The notes beneath the pieces are model-generated. The model was given only the letters and a program-made list of their open reading frames with translations, had not been told where the DNA came from and made no database searches. A program made the translations under genes and the position numbers. This document shows positions 7,931-17,000 of a stretch of 64,000 nucleotides of DNA, in pieces (position 1 is the stretch's first letter; every line of letters begins with the position of its first letter). Location of the stretch: positions 369,686 to 433,685 of the forward strand of contig NZ_ATXT01000015.1 in the NCBI RefSeq assembly GCF_000421825.1. The letters run 5' to 3'. This DNA is from Humibacter albus DSM 18994. Its GTDB lineage: Bacteria > Actinomycetota > Actinomycetes > Actinomycetales > Microbacteriaceae.

Positions 7931-8923
7931 ATGACCGAGACGACAGGCGTCCGCGGAGCAAGGATGTCGCACTCCGGCGGAACGTCCGGGCGTCCGGCGC
8001 TCCGAGGCGGGCAGGGCAACGCGAGCCCTGCCCGCCGGCAGAGGCTGCAGGCGCCGGGGCTGCCCTGGATCCTCCCGGCCCTCGTGCTCGGGGTGGGACT
8101 GATCTACTACTGCATCGGATACACGGGCTACATGTCGACCCTCAACTGGGACGGCGCCAGTCCGAACCCCGAGTCCGTCGGCCTGAACAACTACGTGCGC
8201 ATCTTCACGAGCGACCCGGTGTTCTGGAAGGCCGTGTGGCACACTGTCGTGTTCTTCGTGGTCACCTTCGTCGCCCAGACCGCGCTCGGCGTGATCTTCG
8301 CCGTGATGATGCACTCGAGAATCAAGCTCGGCATCCTCTACAAGGTCATCGTGTTCGTGCCCGTCGTGCTCGCGCCGGCGATCATGGCGCCGGTGTTCCG
8401 GCAGATGTTCTCCATCAACGGCCAGTTCAACTGGCTTCTGGAGCACGTCGGCCTCGGTGCCCTCGTGCAGCCCTGGATCGGCCAGGAGAGCACGGCGCTC
8501 CCCGTCATCATGGCGATCACGATCTGGCAGTGGACCGGGCTCACGTTCGTGCTCTACTTCGCGGCGATGAGCCAGATCGACCAGTCCATGCTCGAGGCCG
8601 CGCGCATCGACGGGGCAGGAAACTTCCGCACGCTGGTGAGCATCATCTGGCCGAGCCTGCGCGGCACCACCGTGGCGCTGGCGATCCTCGGTGCGATCGG
8701 GGCGCTCAAGACCTTCGACGTGCCCTGGCTGGTCACCATCGCCGGTCCCAACAACGCCACCCAATTCCTCGGCACGTACATCTACCAGATGACGATCCAG
8801 CTCGCGCACGTCGGTTATGGAGCCGCCCTTTCGATCATCCTGCTGCTGGTCGCACTCACGATCGCGATCATCCTTCAGGTCGTCGGACGAGAACGCACTC
8901 GCGAGAAGAAGGGAGCCCGCTGA
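7931..8923 (+). CDS. ABC sugar transporter permease, MalF type
   Basis: A 330-residue inner-membrane permease with a polar N-terminal extension of about 40 residues and six predicted transmembrane helices. The ATPase-contacting EAA loop is visible as EAARIDGAGNFRTLVSIIWP. ATG 7931 lies 7 nt after the stop of the binding protein, with AGGAG directly between. Its stop codon overlaps the ATG of the second permease (TGATG, 8921-8925), indicating translational coupling. Confidence 0.92.
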   Translation: MTETTGVRGARMSHSGGTSGRPALRGGQGNASPARRQRLQAPGLPWILPALVLGVGLIYYCIGYTGYMSTLNWDGASPNPESVGLNNYVRIFTSDPVFWKAVWHTVVFFVVTFVAQTALGVIFAVMMHSRIKLGILYKVIVFVPVVLAPAIMAPVFRQMFSINGQFNWLLEHVGLGALVQPWIGQESTALPVIMAITIWQWTGLTFVLYFAAMSQIDQSMLEAARIDGAGNFRTLVSIIWPSLRGTTVALAILGAIGALKTFDVPWLVTIAGPNNATQFLGTYIYQMTIQLAHVGYGAALSIILLLVALTIAIILQVVGRERTREKKGAR

Positions 8924-9711
8924 TGTTCGAGGTGCGCACGCGCTGGGGCAAGGTGCTCCTTCAGGTGCTCGCGACGCTGTTCGTACTGCCGTTCCTGTTC
9001 CCGCTCATCGTCATGGTGCAGGGCTCCTTCGCCGGTGCCGGGTGGGGCAATTACCGGGCGGTGCTCGGCGTTCCCGGGTTCTTCAGGTTCTTCCTGAACA
9101 GCGCCATCATCGCCGCCGGCGTGATCGCGATCGTCTACGTCGTGACGATGCTGGCGTCGTACGGCTTCGCGAAGCTGCACATCCGCGCGCGAGAGGTCTA
9201 CTTCTGGATGCTGCTGGTGTGCCTGACCCTGCCGGAGGTGGTGCTGCTCACCCCGCTCTTCTCGACGACGCAGCAGCTGGGCCTCTACGACACGTACTGG
9301 TCGGTCATCCTTCCGCTCGCCGCGCTTCAGGTGCCGTTCGCCGTGCTTCTGACCCGCAACTTCATCCACGGTCTTCCCGACGAGATGTTCGAGGCGGCCA
9401 GGGTGGACGGCGCGAATTCGATGCGGGGCTTCCTCTACCTCGTCCTGCCGCTGACTCGCCCGATCGCGGCAGCGGTGCTGATCTTCACGCTGATCGGCGC
9501 ATGGAACGACTATCTGATGCCGCTCGTCTTCCTGCAGTCGCAAGACATGCAGACCATCACGCTGGTTCCGCAGTTCTTCGTCGGGGAGTTCAGCAACGAC
9601 CAGACCAAGATCCTCGCCTCGGCGGTGCTCACCGCCATACCCGAGGTCGTCGCCTACCTGTGCTTGCAAGGTCTCTTCGAGCGCGGTCTGTCGGCAGGCG
9701 CAATCAAGTGA
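8923..9711 (+). CDS. ABC sugar transporter permease, MalG type
   Basis: A 262-residue permease with six predicted transmembrane helices and the EAA loop EAARVDGANSMRGFLYLVLP, which would dock onto the transport ATPase. I start it at ATG 8923, which overlaps the TGA of the first permease by one base. It forms the heterodimeric channel with the MalF-type partner. The next gene begins 16 nt downstream behind AAGGAG, so the operon continues. Confidence 0.92.
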   Translation: MFEVRTRWGKVLLQVLATLFVLPFLFPLIVMVQGSFAGAGWGNYRAVLGVPGFFRFFLNSAIIAAGVIAIVYVVTMLASYGFAKLHIRAREVYFWMLLVCLTLPEVVLLTPLFSTTQQLGLYDTYWSVILPLAALQVPFAVLLTRNFIHGLPDEMFEAARVDGANSMRGFLYLVLPLTRPIAAAVLIFTLIGAWNDYLMPLVFLQSQDMQTITLVPQFFVGEFSNDQTKILASAVLTAIPEVVAYLCLQGLFERGLSAGAIK

Positions 9712-9727
9712 CGAACAAGGAGTTTCC

Positions 9728-10084
9728 GTGCCACTCATCCAGGTAGACCTGTCTCGCGAGCTTTTCGAGGCGTCGCACGACGCCATCGGCCACGCCATCC
9801 ATGACGCCCAGACCGAGGCGCTCGGCATCCCGTCGAACGACCGCTTCCAGGTCTTTCGCCCGCACGGCCCCGGCGAGCTCAAGTTCGACGAGACCTACAA
9901 CGATGTCGAGCGACGCGACCTGATGCTCATCCACGTCACCGCCGTGCACATGTACCCGGTGGCGACGAAACGACGGTTCTTCGAGACGGTCACCGACAAA
10001 CTCGAGCCGCTCGGAATCCGCCGGGAGGACGTGCTCATCTGCCTCGCGGAGAACGGATTCGAGGACTGGTGGGCCGGCCGCTGA
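9728..10084 (+). CDS. Tautomerase-superfamily protein
   Basis: A 118-residue protein starting GTG-CCA (M-P-L-I-Q-V-D-L). Loss of the initiator Met would expose an N-terminal proline, the catalytic base of the 4-oxalocrotonate tautomerase superfamily. The length is about twice a 60-residue OCT subunit and fits the fused two-domain MSAD/cis-CaaD-like or YusQ-like groups. AAGGAG at 9717-9722 fixes the start. It lies in the transporter operon between the second permease and an epimerase-like gene. A role in keto-enol or ring-form interconversion of a sugar or keto-acid intermediate is plausible but unproven. Confidence 0.82.
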   Translation: MPLIQVDLSRELFEASHDAIGHAIHDAQTEALGIPSNDRFQVFRPHGPGELKFDETYNDVERRDLMLIHVTAVHMYPVATKRRFFETVTDKLEPLGIRREDVLICLAENGFEDWWAGR

Positions 10085-10124
10085 GCGCCGGTCACGTGCA
10101 CACGACCAGCAGAGAGGAACCACC

Positions 10125-11249
10125 GTGCTCCAACACGACAACGCCCCGCTGAACGTTCTCTTCATCGGCGGTACCGGCACCATCAGCGCATCCTGCGTTC
10201 GTCTGGCTGCTGACACCGGCATGAGAGTCTCCGTGGTGAATCGGGGGATCAACCGGGTCGGTCGCGGCCTCCCGCCATCCGTGGAGCAGCTCACCGCCGA
10301 CATCACCGACGAGGATGCCGTCGCCTCGGCCATCGCCGACCGTCGCTTCGACGCGGTCGTCAACTTCCTCTCGTACGACGAAGACGATGTGCGGCGCATG
10401 GTCGACCTGTTCACCGGGCGAGCTGGCCAATACGTGCACATCAGCTCCGGGTCGATCTATGCGAAGCCCGTGCGGCAGACACCCATCACGGAGTCGACGC
10501 CGACGTCGCCGAATCCGCCGCTGCCGTACGCGACCGCGAAATGGAGAGCGGAACAGGCGCTGTTCGACGCGCACCGGACATCCGGCTTCCCCATCACCGT
10601 GATCAGGCCGTCCCACACCTACGACGACCAGAACCCGCCGCTGCCCGGCGGGTGGAGCGTCGTCGACCGGCTGGCACGCGGCGCCGAAGTGCCGGTGCAC
10701 GGTGACGGCACCTCCCTGTGGACTCTCACTCATGCCGAGGACTTCGCGCAGGGCCTCGTCGGCCTGTTGGGCAACTCCCGTGCGATCGGCGAGGTCTTCA
10801 ACATCACGGGTGACGAGGTGTACACGTGGGACCAGATCTACACGATCGTCGCCCGGGCACTGGGCCGACAACCGCGGCTCATCCACGTTCCCAGCGAGTT
10901 CTACCCGGTGATCGCACCCGAATGGTTCTGGTCGGGTGAGATGGTGGGCGATCTGGGGCACTCGGCGGTCTTCGACATGACGAAGCTGCGGCGCTTCGTC
11001 CCGGGATTCGCGCCGCGGCTGACCTTCGAACGTTCGGTCAAGCGGATGGTCGCCTGGCGTTCGGAGCATCCAGACCTCGCGCGCGGGGACGACGACACCG
11101 ACGCCGTCCTCGACCGGTTCGTCGCCGCGTACCATGCGGCGCGCGACGCGGCGGCACGGCACGCGCCGGACGCCGCTGCAGAGTCCGCGGCGATGGCGAC
11201 CGCCGGCGCGGGCGTCGCAGCCGAAGAGCAGGCGGAGGCGGGCCGATGA
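10125..11249 (+). CDS. NAD-dependent epimerase/dehydratase-family (extended SDR-like) protein
   Basis: A 374-residue protein with an N-terminal Rossmann motif FIGGTGTISASCVRLAAD (about residues 13-30) and the fold of extended/atypical SDRs acting on nucleotide sugars or free sugars. A classical YxxxK is not obvious; the nearest equivalent is PYATAKWRAEQALF, which gives Y-x-x-x-K in PYATAK. The C-terminus (after about 340) is Ala-rich and probably disordered. GTG 10125 has AGAGAGGA about 6 nt upstream. It overlaps the aldo/keto reductase by 4 nt (ATGA), so the two are translationally coupled. The substrate is unknown. Confidence 0.8.
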   Translation: MLQHDNAPLNVLFIGGTGTISASCVRLAADTGMRVSVVNRGINRVGRGLPPSVEQLTADITDEDAVASAIADRRFDAVVNFLSYDEDDVRRMVDLFTGRAGQYVHISSGSIYAKPVRQTPITESTPTSPNPPLPYATAKWRAEQALFDAHRTSGFPITVIRPSHTYDDQNPPLPGGWSVVDRLARGAEVPVHGDGTSLWTLTHAEDFAQGLVGLLGNSRAIGEVFNITGDEVYTWDQIYTIVARALGRQPRLIHVPSEFYPVIAPEWFWSGEMVGDLGHSAVFDMTKLRRFVPGFAPRLTFERSVKRMVAWRSEHPDLARGDDDTDAVLDRFVAAYHAARDAAARHAPDAAAESAAMATAGAGVAAEEQAEAGR

Positions 11250-12193
11250 CACTGCGCACGCGCCCACTCGGCTCCACGGGCATCGACGTCACCGACGTGT
11301 GTTTCGGCAGCAGCCCGCTGGCGAGCATGGCCCGCCTGTACGGCTACGACGTCGACGAGCGCCGCGCGATCGACACGGTGCTCGCCGTGCTCGACAGTCC
11401 GATCCGCTTCATCGACACCTCGAACGGATACGGCGAGAACGGCACGGCCGAGCGGCGCATCGGCATCGCCCTGCGCGAATACGGAGGGCTCCCCGACGAT
11501 GTGGTTCTGGCGACGAAGGTGGACCCCGATCCGGTGACCGGAGATTTCTCCGGAGCGCGAGTGACGGCATCCCTCCACGAGAGCCTCGACCGACTGGGGG
11601 TGGAACGAGTACCGCTCCTGCACCTGCACGACCCGGAACGCATCCCGTTCGAGCAGGCGATGGCGGACGACGGTCCCGTCGCGGCGCTCATCCGCCTGAG
11701 AGACGAGGGTGTCGTCGACAAGATCGGCGTGGCCGGAGGTCCGGTCGCGCTGCTCGGACGCTACCTGGCGAGCGGCGCCTTCGACGTGCTGCTGAGCCAC
11801 AACCGGCACACCCTGCTCGACAGGTCGGCGGACCCGCTCTTCGAGAGCGCCCGGAGGAACGGCGTCGGAGTGCTCAACGCCGCGCCCTTCGGCGGTGGGA
11901 TGCTCGCCAAGGGGCCCGCGGTGCAGCCCGGCTACGCCTACGGCACGCGCGACGATCGCGTCGCCGCGGCGGCGAGTGCCATGCAGGATGCGTGCGCCCG
12001 CCATGGCGTGCCGCTCGCCGCTGCGGCGCTGCAGTTCTCGCTTCGGACGGAGTTCGTCGATTCCACCGTCGTCGGCATCTCGGCTCCGGAGCGCGTGACG
12101 CAGACGCTGGACTACGCGTCGCTCGAGATCCCCGCGGAGTTGTGGGACGAGCTCGAGACGCTCGTCCCCTCCGCCGACCTCTGGCTGGACTGA
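11246..12193 (+). CDS. Aldo/keto reductase, sugar dehydrogenase-like
   Basis: A 315-residue TIM-barrel aldo/keto reductase. The catalytic tetrad is visible: D57 and Y62 (FIDTSNGYGENG), K91 (LATKVDPD) and H128 (LLHLHDPE). The sequence style (RPLGSTGIDVTDVCFGSSPLA, ERRIGIAL) resembles D-threo-aldose/L-fucose 1-dehydrogenases. It closes the transporter operon, with its ATG overlapping the previous stop by 4 nt. It could oxidise a sugar at C1 in parallel with the SDR or reduce a keto sugar; sequence alone does not decide. Confidence 0.87.
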   Translation: MTLRTRPLGSTGIDVTDVCFGSSPLASMARLYGYDVDERRAIDTVLAVLDSPIRFIDTSNGYGENGTAERRIGIALREYGGLPDDVVLATKVDPDPVTGDFSGARVTASLHESLDRLGVERVPLLHLHDPERIPFEQAMADDGPVAALIRLRDEGVVDKIGVAGGPVALLGRYLASGAFDVLLSHNRHTLLDRSADPLFESARRNGVGVLNAAPFGGGMLAKGPAVQPGYAYGTRDDRVAAAASAMQDACARHGVPLAAAALQFSLRTEFVDSTVVGISAPERVTQTLDYASLEIPAELWDELETLVPSADLWLD

Positions 12194-12279
12194 TCGAGGC
12201 GCGGGGCGGAACCGCGCACTCCCCTGGCGGGTGCAGCTCCTGCTACTGCCACTACCGCCACTCGCTCAGAGCACGGATG

Positions 12280-13956
12280 CTACGGCGCCACGAACTTGCC
12301 GTCCGCCGCGTCCTGGGGTGACTGCTCCTTCAGCTTGAAGTGCTGCTTCTTCCCCGTGGCGGTGTACGGCAGTTCGCTGACGAACGTGTACCGGCGCGGC
12401 CGCTTGTAGTCGGCGAGCGCCACGCTGGCACGCAAGTAGGCGTCCAGTTCTCGGGCCGCTTCGGCGGCATCCGTCAACTTGCCTTCGCGAGGCTGCACGT
12501 ACGCGACGACGACCTCGCCCCAGTGCCCATCGGGGAGCCCGACCACGATGGAGTCCGCGACTCCCTCGTGCCCCGCCAGCACCTCTTCGACCTGCACCGG
12601 ATGCACGTTCTCGCCACCCGAGATGATCATGTCGTCCTTACGGCCCACGACGGTGACGATCTCGTTCTCGTCCCAGGTGGCGAGGTCACCCGGGTACACC
12701 CAGCCGTCGCGGAATTTCTGCGCCTGCTCGGACTCGTTGCCGCGGTAGGCGTATCCGCTCTTCACCGACCGCATGATGACCTCGCCGATCTCTTGGCCGT
12801 CCTTCTTCGCGTGCTCGTCGGGAGAGGCGATGCGGTCTCCGAACACCTTGACCACGGCGACGTCGTCGTCGAGACAGGCGCGACCGGCGGCACCGGCGGC
12901 ATCCGGAAGGTCGTCGGGGCGCAAGTAGGTGTTCCAGAACGCCTCGGTGGTGCCGTAACCGTTGGCGATGCGCGGCGTGAGCACGCGCTGGTACCGCAGC
13001 GCGGCGGCCCGGTCGAGAGGCGCGCCCATGGTCACGATGCCGTGCAGCGACGACAGGTCGCGCGGATGCTCCTCCTGCGCGTCGGCGAGCCGCTCCAGAT
13101 TGGTCGGAGCGCCGATCACGTACGTGAGCTTGTAGTCCTGCACGCTGTCGAGAACGACCTGCGGGTCGAACTTGGGTAGCGTCACAACCTCGGCGCCCAC
13201 GTAGAACGCCGTGTTCGGGCCTGCGCAGTAGTTGCCGCCGCGGTGGAACCAGGGCGACATGTTCATCGTCTTGTCGGTCGGCGCCAGCGGGAAGTGCATA
13301 ATCACGTCGTGCGCCGTGAGCACCTCGTTGAGGCTCGTGAGCGGCACGGCCTTCGGCATGCCCGTCGTGCCCGAGGTGTAGAGACGGGATGTCTCGTCCC
13401 ACGTGCTCGCGTCGGCCGGCGCGTGGAAGGTCGGTGCGGCATCCGCCAGCAGCTCCTCGAACCGCACGGCGCCGGGCAGCAGCTCGCCGTCGCCGACGCC
13501 CGCGAGGATGCGCGGCGCGTGCGTCGCGAGCTCGAGCGCCTGCCGCACGTTGTCGCTGTCGTCGACGTCGTAGACGAAGACTGTCGGGGTCTGGCTGTCG
13601 AGGATGAACGAGGTCTCCCCCGGCGCGAGCCGGAAGTTCATCGGCGAGCTCACGGCGCGAAGTCCCTGCGCGGCGATGTAGAGAAACGCGAACTCCGGAA
13701 CGTTCATCAGTTGGTACGAGATCACGTCGCCCGCGCCGACGCCTCGCGAGCGCAGGCCCTCGACGAGCCGGCCCGTCACCTCGCCGAGCTGCGCGTAGTT
13801 CCACGTGCGTCCGGATGATGGGTCGGTCAGGGCGGGGCGCTGAGCGAAGCGATGCGTGTTGCGTTCGAACGCGGCCGCCCAGGTGAAGTGGTTCTCGAAC
13901 ACACGCCGGAACCCGCTCGGGTCGTAGTCCGTGTTGCCGGCGCCGTCTGCCGTCAT
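12280..13956 (-). CDS. AMP-forming acyl-CoA synthetase
   Basis: A 558-residue ANL-superfamily adenylating enzyme. Visible motifs are the phosphate loop YTSGTTGMPKAVP, NGYGTTE, GWVYPGDLATWDENEIVTVV with the GRKDD hinge, ISGGENVHPVQVEEVL, and the C-terminal lysine region PYTATGKKQHFKL. It would activate a fatty or aryl acid to the CoA thioester via the acyl-AMP. Length is normal. ATG 13956 has AAAGAGG 7-8 nt upstream. It stands alone, divergent from the APH-like gene. Chain-length specificity cannot be inferred. Confidence 0.9.
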   Translation of the reverse strand: MTADGAGNTDYDPSGFRRVFENHFTWAAAFERNTHRFAQRPALTDPSSGRTWNYAQLGEVTGRLVEGLRSRGVGAGDVISYQLMNVPEFAFLYIAAQGLRAVSSPMNFRLAPGETSFILDSQTPTVFVYDVDDSDNVRQALELATHAPRILAGVGDGELLPGAVRFEELLADAAPTFHAPADASTWDETSRLYTSGTTGMPKAVPLTSLNEVLTAHDVIMHFPLAPTDKTMNMSPWFHRGGNYCAGPNTAFYVGAEVVTLPKFDPQVVLDSVQDYKLTYVIGAPTNLERLADAQEEHPRDLSSLHGIVTMGAPLDRAAALRYQRVLTPRIANGYGTTEAFWNTYLRPDDLPDAAGAAGRACLDDDVAVVKVFGDRIASPDEHAKKDGQEIGEVIMRSVKSGYAYRGNESEQAQKFRDGWVYPGDLATWDENEIVTVVGRKDDMIISGGENVHPVQVEEVLAGHEGVADSIVVGLPDGHWGEVVVAYVQPREGKLTDAAEAARELDAYLRASVALADYKRPRRYTFVSELPYTATGKKQHFKLKEQSPQDAADGKFVAP

Positions 13957-14111
13957 GGTTGCCTCTTTCTGTGCTCTGCTCGGGCCGCTCCGTCGTTCGG
14001 CGGAGCGCGGGCCGTCGAGGGCGCTGCGTCCCTTTCAGCTCGTCTTCGTCGACGCACCGGGAACGCGTGGCACACGGCAGCCTCACCGGTGAGGCTAGCC
14101 TGTTGAGCGCC

Positions 14112-15053
14112 ATGCAGACGCCAGCCGCGGACATCCACGCCGATGAGGCGCTCGTTCGCGCACTGTTGAGCGACCAGCACCCCGACCTGCTCGAGGGCCG
14201 GGATCGGGTGCGGCTGGTCGCCAATGGTTGGGACAACCGCATCTTCCGGCTGGGCGACGACCTCGCCGTTCGGCGCCCCCGCCGCGACGTCGCCGCCCGC
14301 CTCGTGGAGCACGAGCAGCGCTGGCTGCCGTTCCTCGCGCCGGAGCTGCCCGCAGCGGTGCCGGCCCCGGTGCGCGCCGGCGTTCCGAGTGGGCGCTTCC
14401 GCTGGTCGTGGAGTGTGGTGCGCTGGTTGGAGGGGATGGACAGCGCGGATGCCACGGCATCCGAACGTACGTCCCTCGCCGTCCCCCTCGCCCGCTTCGT
14501 CGCCGCGCTGCACGTGCCGGCTCCGCGCACGCCGACGGGCGCCCTGCACCCCGACGTGCCGCTCAACCCCGTGCGCGGTGTTCCGTTGGCCTCCCGTGAC
14601 CGCGCCGTGCGCGAGCGGTTCCGCGAGCTCGGCCGGCTGTGGGACATCACCGCCCTCGGCCGCCTCTGGGACGAAGCGCTCGACGCGCCGCGCTGGGCCG
14701 GCGCGCCGATCTGGCTGCACGGCGACCTGCATCCCGCCAATCTGCTGATCGATGCCCGCGGCGGCCTGGCCGCGGTGCTCGACTTCGGCGACCTCACCGC
14801 CGGCGACCCCGCGACAGACCTCGCGACCGCCTGGCTGACGTTCGGACCGGAGGCACGCGCGGTGTTCCGCGCCATGGTCGCCGACGGATCCGACCCCGAG
14901 GCGGGCGCGGCGGATGCCGCCACCTGGGTCCGGGCGCGCGGCTGGGCACTGAACATGGGCACGGCGCTGGCGACGGCATCCGACGATGATCCGCGCATGC
15001 ACGCACTCGGCACGCACGTGCTGACGCAGCTGCTGCGCGAGGCCTACGCCTGA
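14112..15053 (+). CDS. Aminoglycoside phosphotransferase (APH)-family kinase
   Basis: A 313-residue protein with the small-molecule kinase fold. The catalytic loop is H203-G-D205-LHPAN210 and the metal-binding D224 lies in VLDFGDLTAGDPATDLA. The N-terminal lobe has WDNRIFRLGDDLAVRRP. I placed the start at ATG 14112 because the upstream in-frame sequence is Ser/Arg-rich with no family similarity. APH-like proteins phosphorylate aminoglycosides, macrolides, homoserine, choline or sugars. Nothing here points to a resistance determinant, and the gene has the same base composition as its neighbours. Confidence 0.82.
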   Translation: MQTPAADIHADEALVRALLSDQHPDLLEGRDRVRLVANGWDNRIFRLGDDLAVRRPRRDVAARLVEHEQRWLPFLAPELPAAVPAPVRAGVPSGRFRWSWSVVRWLEGMDSADATASERTSLAVPLARFVAALHVPAPRTPTGALHPDVPLNPVRGVPLASRDRAVRERFRELGRLWDITALGRLWDEALDAPRWAGAPIWLHGDLHPANLLIDARGGLAAVLDFGDLTAGDPATDLATAWLTFGPEARAVFRAMVADGSDPEAGAADAATWVRARGWALNMGTALATASDDDPRMHALGTHVLTQLLREAYA

Positions 15054-15287
15054 GGGCGGCCGCTTCGCGGCTTCGACGGCGGCCTCCCGGCCGCGTGTCC
15101 CGTCCCGCCGGCTGCCCGTCCCGCCCGCTGCCCCGGGGCTACCGGCGGCGACCTTCCCGTCACTAACTCAGGCCATATCGGGCCAGACCGATATATACGA
15201 CGCCTGATCGCCCTCCGCCTGAATTAGTCACGCTGACCGGCCGGCCCGGTGCTCACGGAAACGGCGGTTCGTGCGAACCTGGAGCAC

Positions 15288-16022
15288 GTGCGCCCGTTCC
15301 TGCTCATCGCCACCCGGTTCGACGACCACGTCGCCGACGCCGAGTACGAGTCGTTCCGCGCGTTCGCCGGACTGCAGAAGCACGAGCTGGTGCGGCTGCG
15401 CCTCGAGCAGGAACGCATGCCAGCGATCGATCTCGACCACTACTCCGGCATGCTCGTCGGCGGCAGCCCGTTCAACGCGAGCGACGATGCATCGACCAAA
15501 TCCGAGGTGCAGCTCCGCGTCGAATCGGAGATGTCGGCCCTGCTCGACAAGGTCATGGCGCGCGACTTCCCCTTCTTCGGCGCCTGCTACGGGGTCGGCA
15601 CTCTGGGCGTGCACGAGGGCGGACTCATCGACGGCACGTACGGCGAACGGGTCGGGGCGATCGAGGTGACGCTGACCGACGCAGGGCAGCAGGACCCGCT
15701 GTTCGCGGGCATCCCGTCGTCATTCCGCGCCTGGGTCGGCCACAAGGAGGCCGTGACCCGGTTGCCGGACGACGCCGTGCTGCTGGCCACGGGCACGGAC
15801 TGCCCGGTGCAGGCATTCCGGGTGCGCCGCAACCTGTACGCGACGCAGTTCCATCCCGAGCTGACCGCCGACGACGTCGTCGAGCGCGTGCGCGCCTACC
15901 GATTCGAGGGCTATTTCGAACCCGACGAGCTGGATGCCACGGAGCAGGCCATCCGCTCGGCCCCGAATGTCACGTGGCCGGGCCGGCTCCTGCGCGCGTT
16001 CGCGGAACGTTACGCCCGCTGA
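15288..16022 (+). CDS. Class I glutamine amidotransferase-like protein
   Basis: A 244-residue stand-alone GATase1 domain. Nucleophile C100 lies in FFGACYGVGTLG, and the catalytic H189/E191 in YATQFHPELT. Proteins of this type often start M-K/R-P-F-L-L-x-A-T-R, matching GTG 15288 (weak GGAG 3 nt upstream); GTG 15249 is an upstream alternative. It resembles GMP-synthase-like amidotransferases of unknown acceptor. The 230-bp gap before it is non-coding, with short AT-richer palindromic bits around 15170-15205 but no clear promoter. Confidence 0.85.
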   Translation: MRPFLLIATRFDDHVADAEYESFRAFAGLQKHELVRLRLEQERMPAIDLDHYSGMLVGGSPFNASDDASTKSEVQLRVESEMSALLDKVMARDFPFFGACYGVGTLGVHEGGLIDGTYGERVGAIEVTLTDAGQQDPLFAGIPSSFRAWVGHKEAVTRLPDDAVLLATGTDCPVQAFRVRRNLYATQFHPELTADDVVERVRAYRFEGYFEPDELDATEQAIRSAPNVTWPGRLLRAFAERYAR

Positions 16023-16227
16023 AATCGCCGTGCTGCCGCCGGGGCGCATCGCGCTTCGACGCCGAGGAAGGCGCAAGCGCAACGGCAGGCGCTCACGCCT
16101 TTCGCTCTCGAAGCGGCACGGGCGGCAGCCCAGGCCGAAGCGCCCTTGAGAGCGGTCACAGACACCGACCGCCCTCTGAGGCGGTGCACAGGCGCGCCAA
16201 AAGCCGCGCTGAACCGACGGCACGAAC

Positions 16228-16533
16228 ATGGCGCTCATGCCCGACTACGCAGGGGAGATCGAGTTCCATGCTCCGGACTTCACCCGTCCCGAGTTCCGGA
16301 TGCTCCGCCGCCAGCTGGTTCCGTCTCTGACGGAGTCGGAGGAGGTGGAGTGGGTTCACGTCGACCGCTCCGCACGCAGGGTGGTCGCACGTGTCACGAT
16401 GAGCTCGGCCAGCTCATCGAGGGCCACGGCCAAGGCGGGGGCGCTGGCGCGCACGCTGCAGTCCCGTCTGCGCAAAGTGCGCGCCGCCCAGCTCCGCCTG
16501 CGCGTCGAGCTGAGCCGTGATGAGGATGCCTGA
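16228..16533 (+). CDS. Hypothetical small basic protein
   Basis: A 101-residue frame that I do not recognise. It starts MALMPDYAGEIEFHAPDF, is acidic/aromatic in the first half and Ser/Ala/Arg-rich and probably helical in the second (SSASSSRATAKAGALARTLQ). There are no membrane segments or cysteines. Codon third positions are G/C-rich in the first half, which supports coding, but the ribosome-binding site is weak. ATG 16228 and ATG 16237 are both possible starts. It is flanked downstream by a repeat-rich non-coding stretch. Confidence 0.42.
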   Translation: MALMPDYAGEIEFHAPDFTRPEFRMLRRQLVPSLTESEEVEWVHVDRSARRVVARVTMSSASSSRATAKAGALARTLQSRLRKVRAAQLRLRVELSRDEDA

Positions 16534-16673
16534 GCCGTGACGAGGATGCCTGAGTCGGCTCGAAGGCGACTCACACACCGGACAGGCCCTGATAGTGATG
16601 TGACGCCGTGGAGCGTCCTTCGGCGTAGTGGTGGGACGCGGTGGAGTGTCCCTCGGCGTAGCGGTGCCGCTCG
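16518..16673. repeat. Short direct repeats in a gene-poor stretch
   Basis: Between the small hypothetical gene and the monooxygenase (16534-16976, about 440 bp) I see no credible gene. GATGAGGATGCCTGAGCC is almost duplicated at 16518-16551. A 33-bp unit containing GTGGAGYGTCCYTCGGCGTA occurs twice in tandem, at 16608 and 16641. The stretch looks like decaying repeat DNA. Confidence 0.5.
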
Positions 16674-16905
16674 TCACATCCGACGTGCCGGGTAACACCG
16701 AAGTCAACCCCTGGGATCTGCCCGCCGACCTGCGCTAGGTTGAGACCTGTATCCGCTGGATGTGGCGCCTGGCACTCCTGGAGGAATCCCCGAGGGGAGG
16801 CAATGGGCGCGTTCCCGGTGGTGCGTCAGGGGATCCTGGCGGCCGAGTGTTCGGGTCACTCCGCCGCCAGGGTTCCCGCTTTTCGTCCCGTACCGTCACG
16901 GACCC

Positions 16906-17000
16906 AACGGCTCACGAACCCAGCGGCTCACGAACCGAGCGGCTGACAAACCGAGCAGCTCACGAGACCTGCGCCGTCACGAACCCAGCGGCTCACGCTC
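16906..17000. repeat. 16-bp tandem repeat running into the 3' end of the monooxygenase gene
   Basis: Units close to AGCGGCTCACGAACCS start at 16906, 16922, 16938 and 16954, then in degenerate form to 17000. The monooxygenase stop codon (16977-16979) lies inside the array, so its last codons (about EREPLGS) are encoded by repeat DNA. Confidence 0.75.

Noticed and set aside
14112..15053. APH-like kinase as an antibiotic resistance gene
   Set aside because: The catalytic motifs are generic to the kinase family; there is no mobile context or compositional shift.
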